This document shows, in pieces, positions 50,860 through 57,054 of a stretch of DNA of 64,000 nt (positions are counted from its first letter, which is position 1; each line of letters begins with the position of its first letter). Under the pieces are notes generated by a model. It was not told the DNA's origin. It saw only the letters and a program-made list of their open reading frames with translations, and searched no databases. Both the position numbers and the translations under genes were made by a program. Source of the stretch: Dehalococcoidia bacterium (GTDB taxonomy: Bacteria; Chloroflexota; Dehalococcoidia; CAUJGQ01); assembly GCA_035310145.1 (NCBI GenBank), contig DATGEL010000017.1, positions 1 through 64,000 on the forward strand, read 5' to 3'.

Positions 50860-51933
50860 ATGCAGGAAACGATCCGCTACTGCACAACCGCAGACGGCGT
50901 GCGCATCGCCTTCGCCACAAGCGGCGAGGGCTATCCGGTCGTGCGCGTGCTCGGCTGGCTCACGCACCTGGAGTTCGAGCGCGGCGGGCCGTTGTGGCAG
51001 CCGTGGGTGCGGCACCTGGGCGGCCGCCACCGGCTTGTGCGCTATGACATGCGCGGCATCGGCCTCTCCGACCGCGAGGCTACAGACTTCACCCTGGAAG
51101 CCCGTATCGCGGACCTCTCCGCGGTCGTGGACGCGCTGGCGCTGGAGCGGTTCGCCCTCGTCGGCAGCTCCGACGGCGGCTACACCGCGATTGCCTACAC
51201 GGCGGCACACCCCGAACGGGTGAGCCACCTCGTCCTGTATGGCGCACTCGCGCACCAACGACTCGACCCCGCATCGTTGGAGCAGTTCGAAGGCTTGCAG
51301 ATGCTGGTGCGGCACCTGTGGGGCCAGAACAGCCCCGCGCTGCGCCAGCTGTTTGCCACCCTCTTCCACCCCGATGCAGACAGCGCCTTCTACGACTGGT
51401 TCAACGAGCTGCAGCGCGTCTCGATCGATCCAGCCGCGGCCGCCGCGTACATCGCGTCACTGCCCACCATCGATGTTCGCAGCCTGCTCCCATCGATCTG
51501 TGTGCCAACGCTTGTGATCCACCGGCGCGATGACCAGGGCGTTCCCTTCGACCTTGGCCGCGAGCTGGCCGCGACGATTCCCGGCGCGACGTTCTTGCCG
51601 CTGGCCGGCCGTAATCACATTCCGCAGCCGCAAGAGCCGGAAACGGCGCAGATATTCGAAGCGATCGCCGCCTTCGTTGCCGGCGCTGGCGCACAGGATG
51701 GCAAGGTTGCACAGACCACCGACGCCGCCGGCGCCAAACTCTCGCCGCGCGAGTGCGAGGTCTTGCAGCTCATCGCCGCGGGCTGCAGCACGCACGAGAT
51801 CGCGGCCAGATTGGTGATCAGCGAAGGCACGGTCGAGCGCCACGTCACCAACCTCTACAGCAAGATCGGCGCGGTAAACCGGGCAGACGCCACCGCCTTC
51901 GCCTACCGTAACGGCCTCGCCTCGGCCGAGTGA
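50860..51933 (+). CDS. alpha/beta hydrolase fused to LuxR HTH
   Basis: 357 aa from ATG 50860. Residues 1-270 are an alpha/beta hydrolase (YCTTADGVRIAFATSGEGYPVV, VRYDMRGIGLSDRE, nucleophile region LVGSSDGGYTAIAY, LVIHRRDDQGVP, GRNHIPQ). Residues about 290-355 are a LuxR HTH nearly identical to that of the STAND regulator ([31 protein letters not shown]). Probably a one-component sensor that binds or hydrolyses a small molecule. The Ser/Asp/His set looks intact, so catalysis is possible. Confidence 0.9.
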   Translation: MQETIRYCTTADGVRIAFATSGEGYPVVRVLGWLTHLEFERGGPLWQPWVRHLGGRHRLVRYDMRGIGLSDREATDFTLEARIADLSAVVDALALERFALVGSSDGGYTAIAYTAAHPERVSHLVLYGALAHQRLDPASLEQFEGLQMLVRHLWGQNSPALRQLFATLFHPDADSAFYDWFNELQRVSIDPAAAAAYIASLPTIDVRSLLPSICVPTLVIHRRDDQGVPFDLGRELAATIPGATFLPLAGRNHIPQPQEPETAQIFEAIAAFVAGAGAQDGKVAQTTDAAGAKLSPRECEVLQLIAAGCSTHEIAARLVISEGTVERHVTNLYSKIGAVNRADATAFAYRNGLASAE

Positions 51934-51986
51934 GCATGCGTGCAGCTCATCGGGCCCGGCGTAGACTGGCAGCAGGGGGAAACGCC

Positions 51987-52301
51987 ATGCGCCGGGACGA
52001 AGCGCTGCGCATCCTGCGCGAGCACCGGGCGGAGCTGGCGGCGCTGAAGGTGGCCAGCCTGCGCCTGTTTGGCTCCGTCGCCCGCGACGAGGCCCGCCCC
52101 GACTCCGACGTCGATCTGCTGGTGACGTTCAGCGCGCCCGTGGGCTACTTCCACGTCTTCCGCGTGCAGGACGAGATCGCCGCGATGCTCGGGCGGCCGG
52201 TGGACCTGATCGTTGAGGACGGCCTAAAGCCGCGCTACCGAGAGCACATCATGAGGGAGGCGATCCCTGCAACCGAGGGACTGGAGAGATCGGATCGATG
52301 A
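51987..52301 (+). CDS. mntA: MNT nucleotidyltransferase antitoxin (MntA), copy 1
   Basis: 104 aa. Minimal nucleotidyltransferase with the G29-S30-x10-D41-x-D43 motif (GSVARDEARPDSDVD). MntA antitoxins AMPylate the HepT toxin. The first 147 bases are almost identical to those of copy 2 at 52667, whereas the C-terminal half (APVGYFHVFRVQDEIAAML) differs. Overlaps its HepT gene by about 35 bases. Confidence 0.9.
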   Translation: MRRDEALRILREHRAELAALKVASLRLFGSVARDEARPDSDVDLLVTFSAPVGYFHVFRVQDEIAAMLGRPVDLIVEDGLKPRYREHIMREAIPATEGLERSDR

Positions 52302-52611
52302 CATTCTGGAGGCCATCGAGAACATTCGGCAGTTCGTAGAAGGGATGACCGTTGAGGATTTTCGCGGTGATCTGCGGACGCTTCACGCAGTCGCATACAA
52401 TTTTGGCGTGCTGGGCGAGGCCGCTTCGCATGTTCCGCTGGCGCTTCGGCGGCGATATCCCGCCGTTCCCTGGCAGGAGATACGCGGAATGCGCAATATT
52501 GTGGTTCATATGTACTTCGGTATAAGCGTCGATACTCTCTGGAACACCCTGACTGATGACTTTCCAGTGGTCACACCGATTCTGGAACGCATGCTTCGAG
52601 AAGAGCCGTGA
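52267..52611 (+). CDS. hepT: HEPN toxin HepT, copy 1
   Basis: About 114 aa. RDWRDRIDDILEAIENIRQFVEGM ... FGVLGEAASHVPLALRRRYPAVPWQEIRGMRNIVVHMYFG carries the HEPN Rx4-6H motif (RNIVVHMY) including the Tyr that MntA modifies. No ATG precedes helix 1; the first in-frame codon that works is a CTG at 52267 (the same position as in copy 2), while the ATG at 52345 would remove helix 1. RNase toxin by family. Confidence 0.82.
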   Translation: MQPRDWRDRIDDILEAIENIRQFVEGMTVEDFRGDLRTLHAVAYNFGVLGEAASHVPLALRRRYPAVPWQEIRGMRNIVVHMYFGISVDTLWNTLTDDFPVVTPILERMLREEP

Positions 52612-52666
52612 GCGTCATTCCCCATCGGGCTGTTGTCCTCAGATCATTGCAGGAGTTGCACTCATA

Positions 52667-52957
52667 ATGCGCCGGGAGGATGCGCTGCGCATCCTGCGCG
52701 AGCACCGGGCGGAGCTGGCGGCGCTGAAGGTGGCCAGCCTGCGCCTGTTTGGCTCCGTCGCCCGCGACGAGGCCCGCCCCGACTCCGACGTCGATCTGCT
52801 GGTGACGTTCAGCCAACCGATCGATCTCTTCGATCTTGCCGATGTCAAGCTCTTGCTTGAAAAGCTGCTTGGCCGGGAGGTCGACCTAGTGTTGGAGCGA
52901 AGTGTCAGGCCGCAACTCCGGGAGCGAATATTCGCGGAGGCAATCCCTGCCGAGTAG
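52667..52957 (+). CDS. mntA: MNT nucleotidyltransferase antitoxin (MntA), copy 2
   Basis: 96 aa. Same catalytic half as copy 1 (145 of 147 bases identical, GSVARDEARPDSDVD), then a different C-terminal half (QPIDLFDLADVKLLLEKLLGREVDLVLERSVRP), which probably contacts the partner toxin. AGGAG lies 13 bases upstream. The pattern indicates recent duplication or gene conversion limited to the catalytic half. Confidence 0.9.
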   Translation: MRREDALRILREHRAELAALKVASLRLFGSVARDEARPDSDVDLLVTFSQPIDLFDLADVKLLLEKLLGREVDLVLERSVRPQLRERIFAEAIPAE

Positions 52958-53291
52958 AGAATGGAAGCTGTACATCGAAGATATGCTGCGCAGCGTCGAG
53001 CGGGCGCTGGCCTACACGCAGGCCGTCTCGTACGACGCCTTCGTCGCGAATCAGGAGAAGGTCGACGCAGTGGTGCGCAACATCGAAGTCATCGGCGAGG
53101 CAGCCGGACGAGTGCCCGCGGAGATTCGCGATCACTATCCCGCGGCGCCCTGGGCTACGATTCGAGCGATGCGCAATATTCTTGCCCACGGTTACTATGC
53201 GGTCGATCTCGAACTCGTCTGGGGCGTTGTGCAGAATCGCCTCGAACCGTTGAGCCGCGACCGGCGCAACATCCTGCAGCGCGAGCCGTAG
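52947..53291 (+). CDS. hepT: HEPN toxin HepT, copy 2
   Basis: About 114 aa with apparent CTG start at 52947 overlapping the MntA stop. REWKLYIEDMLRSVERALAYTQAVSYDAFVANQEKVDAVVRNIEVIGEAAGRVPAEIRDHYPAAPWATIRAMRNILAHGYYAVDLELVW has the Rx4H-x-Y motif (RNILAHGY). Diverged well from copy 1, unlike the antitoxin N-terminal halves. An upstream GTG at 52902 is an alternative start. Confidence 0.85.
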   Translation: MPSREWKLYIEDMLRSVERALAYTQAVSYDAFVANQEKVDAVVRNIEVIGEAAGRVPAEIRDHYPAAPWATIRAMRNILAHGYYAVDLELVWGVVQNRLEPLSRDRRNILQREP

Positions 53292-53339
53292 CTCCTGCGG
53301 TGCAGGCAGGCGCAGGCGATACCCGCCCCAGCACGCGTC

Positions 53340-53459
53340 TTGCGCCGAGACGACGCGCTGCGCACCCTGCGTGAGCGGCTGCAGGACGCCGCCGCGTTGC
53401 TGAAGACGGACGCGGCCACCCGCTCCACCCTGCGCTCGCGGCTATGCCGGCGGCTCTGA
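53340..53459 (+). pseudogene. third MntA N-terminal relic
   Basis: A TTG-initiated 39-codon frame starts LRRDDALRTLRERLQD, matching MRRDEALRILREHRAEL of the two MntA copies, then diverges and stops before the GSx10DxD motif. It follows HepT copy 2 by 48 bases and runs into the P450 3' end. A decayed third copy. Confidence 0.6.
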
Positions 53460-54827
53460 ACGCGCGTGCGCGATGATGCGCAGCCCGCCCCGCGGCCGCA
53501 GCGCGAGCTGCGGGTCCAGCGCGATCGCCTGGCCCGGCGCCAGCTCCCAGTCGTAGCGCTGCAGCAGCATCGGCAGCACCAGCCGCGCTTCGAGCAGGCC
53601 GAACTGGCTGCCCACGCAGCCCCACGGCCCGCTGCCGAAAGGCATGTACACCGGCGGCGCGGGCGCGGCGAAGCGCTCCGGCAGGAACGCCTCGGGCTGC
53701 TGCCAGTAGGCGGCATGGCGGTGCAGCACGTACGGGCTGATCAGCACCATCGAGCGGGCGGGAATGCGGAAGCCCTCGATCGTGTCGTCGGCGGCGGCCA
53801 TGCGCGGCGCAAACATCCACACCGGCGGGTAGAGGCGCAGCGCCTCCTGCACGACCATGTGTGTGAAGCGTAGCCGCGGCAAGTCCGCCAGGGTGGGCAC
53901 GCGCCCCGCCAGCACCGCATCGACCTCGCGCTGCGCCTGCCGCATCGCCTCGCGGTGCTGCGCCAGCAGGCAGCAGGTCCAGGTCAGGGCGCTGGCGATC
54001 GCCGTATGCCCCGCGATCAGGAAGACCGTGACCGCCTCCCACAGCTTCTGCGGCGGCAACGGCTCCCCCGTCACCTCGTCCTCGTCGAAGATCAGGATCG
54101 AGAGCAGATCGCGCGCGCTCGGCCCGCGCTCGCGGCGCTCCGCGATCAGGCGGGTGACGAAGCGATCCACAGCCGCCATCGCCGCATGCCAGGCGCGCTC
54201 CTCCTCCTCCGACGAGCGTTCCAGCCGCTGAAAGAGCGAGACGCGCAGTTGCGGCGCGGAGCGGTCGAGCAGGCCGCCGAGCGCCAGGCCGACCTCGCCG
54301 AGGTCGGCGTGAAAAAGCGTGTCGCCGAGGATCGTCTGCGTCAGGCGCAGCAGCTCGGCCTCGACATCGAAGGCCGCGCTGTCGCGTGCTCGTTCGCGCC
54401 AGCCGTCGAGCAGCGCCGCGCTGCCGGCGGTCATCGTTTCCGCGAAGCTCTCGACCTGCTCGCGGTGGAACACCTCGCGCCCCAGCTTCTCCATGCGCCG
54501 GGTGAGCACGAACAGGTCATCGGAGAGGCTGTGCATGCCGCCGCTCAGCAGGCGCTGGCGGTCGCGCAGGCGGCCGCGCTGCGCAGCGGGCGGACCGTGG
54601 TAGTTGCCGGCGTGCGTCGAAAGCACGTGACGGATGCCGCCGGGGCTGCTGATCAGGTGAAAGACCTGGGGCCAGAGGCGCAGGCGCACGACATCGCCGT
54701 AGCCGCGCTGCATCTCCAGCAGAAAGCGCAGCGGGTCTTCCTCGAAGGGGCGCAACTGGGTGGTGATCGGATTGCCCGTCGGGCCGGGCGCCAGGTTGGC
54801 GGTCAGCGCATCCGGCAGCCCTGCCAT
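53442..54827 (-). CDS. cytochrome P450
   Basis: 461 aa from the ATG at 54827. I-helix FLIAGHTAIASALTW (AGxxT), EALRLYPP (ExxR), FAAPAPPVYMPFGSGPWGCVGSQFGLLEARL around the heme Cys. The heme loop reads F-G-S-G-P-W-G-C-V-G; the position normally Arg or His (heme propionate contact) is Trp. Class I-type bacterial P450, needing ferredoxin; a 7Fe ferredoxin lies 25 kb away. It is divergent from a Tyr-rich small protein, which may be its substrate. Confidence 0.93.
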   Translation of the reverse strand: MAGLPDALTANLAPGPTGNPITTQLRPFEEDPLRFLLEMQRGYGDVVRLRLWPQVFHLISSPGGIRHVLSTHAGNYHGPPAAQRGRLRDRQRLLSGGMHSLSDDLFVLTRRMEKLGREVFHREQVESFAETMTAGSAALLDGWRERARDSAAFDVEAELLRLTQTILGDTLFHADLGEVGLALGGLLDRSAPQLRVSLFQRLERSSEEEERAWHAAMAAVDRFVTRLIAERRERGPSARDLLSILIFDEDEVTGEPLPPQKLWEAVTVFLIAGHTAIASALTWTCCLLAQHREAMRQAQREVDAVLAGRVPTLADLPRLRFTHMVVQEALRLYPPVWMFAPRMAAADDTIEGFRIPARSMVLISPYVLHRHAAYWQQPEAFLPERFAAPAPPVYMPFGSGPWGCVGSQFGLLEARLVLPMLLQRYDWELAPGQAIALDPQLALRPRGGLRIIAHARSEPPA

Positions 54828-54852
54828 GCGTGTTCCTCCCGCGGCCCCGTGT

Positions 54853-54873
54853 GGCCGGCCGGTATGGCCGGCC
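54853..54873. promoter_or_regulatory. GGCCGGCC dyad upstream of the P450 gene
   Basis: GGCCGGCC, a GGTAT centre, GGCCGGCC in the P450 leader region, 26 bases before its start. Can form an 8-bp stem and may be a regulator site or leader hairpin. Confidence 0.4.
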
Positions 54874-54986
54874 GCCGTATTCAGGATAGGCCACCGCCGC
54901 CGCCGCTGTGCCGGCGGGAACCTGGTGTGCACGGGCGAATCGTGCGTCTTCGCAACTGTCGTACGGCTGCACGGATTCTACCGGCC

Positions 54987-55014
54987 CTGAAAACGCTCCA
55001 CGGCTGAATATACT
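54987..55014 (+). promoter_or_regulatory. promoter of the Tyr-rich small protein
   Basis: CTGAAA (54987-54992), 16-bp spacer, TATACT (55009-55014), 60 bases before the ATG. The -10 is 5/6 to consensus, the -35 is 4/6. Confidence 0.5.
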
Positions 55015-55073
55015 GGCTCTGTGCTCGGCCGCGGCGCCGCGCAACACGGGAAGTGGATGACGGAGGACGGGCA

Positions 55074-55385
55074 ATGACCACGCAGATCCAGCCGGCCAGC
55101 GAGGGGGAGCTGGTCACGTTTCTGGAGAAGCTCGCACAGTTCCACGGCACGCTGTCACCGCGCGAACAGGCGCTGCTGGACGAGATGACGGCGACGGCCC
55201 TGATCGCGCCGCAGCTCTCTCAGGAAGAGGTGCAGGGCTACACCAGCGGCCCGACCTACTACCAGACGTTCCTCACGCTGAACCAGCCGGGCAGCGCGTA
55301 TTACAGCTACTATTCGGCGGTGGGGCAGTACTACAACACGCTGGGCACGTACTACAAGCTGCCCGGATTCGGGTATGCCCGATAG
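55074..55385 (+). CDS. 103-residue protein with leader-like N-terminus and Tyr-rich C-terminus
   Basis: GGAGG lies 8 bases before the ATG. Residues 1-50 form an amphipathic helical region (ELVTFLEKLAQFHGTLSPREQALLDEMTATAL) of the kind found in RiPP leaders. The last 50 residues are rich in Tyr pairs with Gly/Ser/Asn: PTYYQTF, AYYSYYS, QYYNTLGTYYKLPG, ending FGYAR. No signal peptide. No family recognised. Divergent from a P450 gene; P450s cross-link Tyr or Trp in several RiPPs (biarylitides, cittilins, atropopeptides). The precursor role is inference. Confidence 0.6.
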   Translation: MTTQIQPASEGELVTFLEKLAQFHGTLSPREQALLDEMTATALIAPQLSQEEVQGYTSGPTYYQTFLTLNQPGSAYYSYYSAVGQYYNTLGTYYKLPGFGYAR

Positions 55386-55416
55386 TGGTGGGGCAAGGGC
55401 TCAGGTTTCCCGTTCG

Positions 55417-56946
55417 CTAGCGCGCCCAGGCGCCCTTCCGCTCCCGGTAGCGTTTGCCGGCGAGGAACGCGGCGGGCGGATAGGTCCAGAACTGCGAGAC
55501 GCCGGCGAAGGTGTCGGCATCGCGCAGCAGGTTGCCGGGTTTGCCGCCCGGCAACTGCTGCGTCTGGCGCACGGAGAGATCGAACACGCCCTGCTGATCG
55601 TCGTCGAAGGCGAAGGCGCCGCCACCCGGCGTGCTCGCCAGCTTCACCCCGCGCAGGGCGTCGCGCAGCGCCGCCGGGTTCACCGCCGCCTGCGTGCCCG
55701 CCGCCAGCAGCGCCACATCCAGCGCCTCGGCGGCCAGGTAGCCGTTCGCGGCTCCCACGCCGGCCGGTGCTCCGCCGTACGCCGCAGCGTAGGCCCTGAC
55801 GAACGCCTGTGTGGCCGGGTCGGCCAGCGCCGCGCTGAAGGCGGCGGCGCTGATCACGCCGTTCGCCGTATCGCCCTCCCGCGCCAGCAGCGGCTCATCC
55901 ACCAGCTCGCCGGCGCCCAGCAGCGGCAGCGTCATGCCCGCGTCGCGGTAGGCCTTCAGAAAGCGTGGGGCGGCGTCGCCCTGCACCGCGGCGAACACGG
56001 CATCCGCGCCGCCCTGCTTCAGCTTCTGCACGAAGGGCGCCCAGTTGCTCGTGCCCCCCGGCACGTACTGCTCTTGCGCGATCGTGCCGCCGCAATCCGT
56101 AAACGTATGGGCGAAGCCGCCGGCCGCCTCCCAGCCGAAGCTGTCGTCCTCGGCGATCAGCGCCGTGCGCTTGAGGCCGAGCATTTTGCAGGCGTAGGCG
56201 CCGAGCGGCTGTGTAGCCTGGCTGTTGCTGGCCGAGACGCGGAAGATCCAGTTGCTCTTGTCGCGCTGGGTGAGGTCGTCCAGCCCGGCGCCGGCGATCA
56301 CGGCGGGCAGCCTGCGGCCGTCAAGATCGTCGCGCAGCGCCGCGGCCACGGCGTCGGAGGCGACGCCGGCGATCGCGGCGGCCTTGTCCTTTTCGGCCAG
56401 TGTGCGTAGCTTCGCCCGCGCCGTGGCCGGGTCGGAGGCCGTGTCTGCCGTGGCGAGCGTGATCGCGAAGCCGCCCAGCCGGCCGTTGTGCTGGCTCAGG
56501 TAGAGCTGGAAGCCCTGGCTCAGCTCCTTGCCCGCCGCCGCGTTGCCGCCGCTTAAGGGCGCCAGCAGCCCGATCGTCAGCGGGCCGTTGTCCACGTTCG
56601 GCGGCGTGGCCGCGGGGCCGCGCGGGGACTCCGGCGTCGTCTCACCCAGGGCGGGGAAGCCCGACGGCGTGGCCGGCGGTCGAGGCGTGCCGCCGGCCGG
56701 GATGGGCGGCGGGGTCAGCAGCGGCCCGCGCACCGGCGGCAGTGGCGGGCCGGTCACCACCGGCAGCGTCGGGTTGCCCGGCGTTGGTGTGGCCGCCGTC
56801 TTGTTGTGCTTGTGGCCGCCGGCGCAGGCCAGGGGCAGCAGTGCGGCGCACAGCAGCAGCCAGAGCGGAACGCGGCGCACCGCGGCTTGTTTCTCTCCCC
56901 GCAAGCCAAACTCCCCGCCGTCGGCCGCGCCGGAACGGATGCGCAC
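55417..56946 (-). CDS. substrate-binding lipoprotein, branched-chain amino-acid type
   Basis: 509 aa. Lipoprotein signal RRVPLWLLLCAALLPLACAGG with the acylated Cys; a GTG at 56880 would start exactly there and may be the real start. A Pro/Thr-rich linker of about 80 residues precedes a type I periplasmic binding fold (LTIGLLAPLSGGNAAAGKELSQGFQLYL ... GGFAITLATADTASDPATARAK ... AAAIAGVASDAVAAAL). LivJ-like family binding amino acids, amides or aromatic acids. No permease or ATPase adjoins. Confidence 0.88.
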   Translation of the reverse strand: MRIRSGAADGGEFGLRGEKQAAVRRVPLWLLLCAALLPLACAGGHKHNKTAATPTPGNPTLPVVTGPPLPPVRGPLLTPPPIPAGGTPRPPATPSGFPALGETTPESPRGPAATPPNVDNGPLTIGLLAPLSGGNAAAGKELSQGFQLYLSQHNGRLGGFAITLATADTASDPATARAKLRTLAEKDKAAAIAGVASDAVAAALRDDLDGRRLPAVIAGAGLDDLTQRDKSNWIFRVSASNSQATQPLGAYACKMLGLKRTALIAEDDSFGWEAAGGFAHTFTDCGGTIAQEQYVPGGTSNWAPFVQKLKQGGADAVFAAVQGDAAPRFLKAYRDAGMTLPLLGAGELVDEPLLAREGDTANGVISAAAFSAALADPATQAFVRAYAAAYGGAPAGVGAANGYLAAEALDVALLAAGTQAAVNPAALRDALRGVKLASTPGGGAFAFDDDQQGVFDLSVRQTQQLPGGKPGNLLRDADTFAGVSQFWTYPPAAFLAGKRYRERKGAWAR

Positions 56947-57054
56947 GGCATGGGCCGATCGTAGCGTGTGACCGGTGTACCGGTCACGGCGGCACGGCGC
57001 CGGGCGAGCGGCGGGCGAGGTCCGGGTCAGACCACAAACGCGCTGCTGCCGGCG

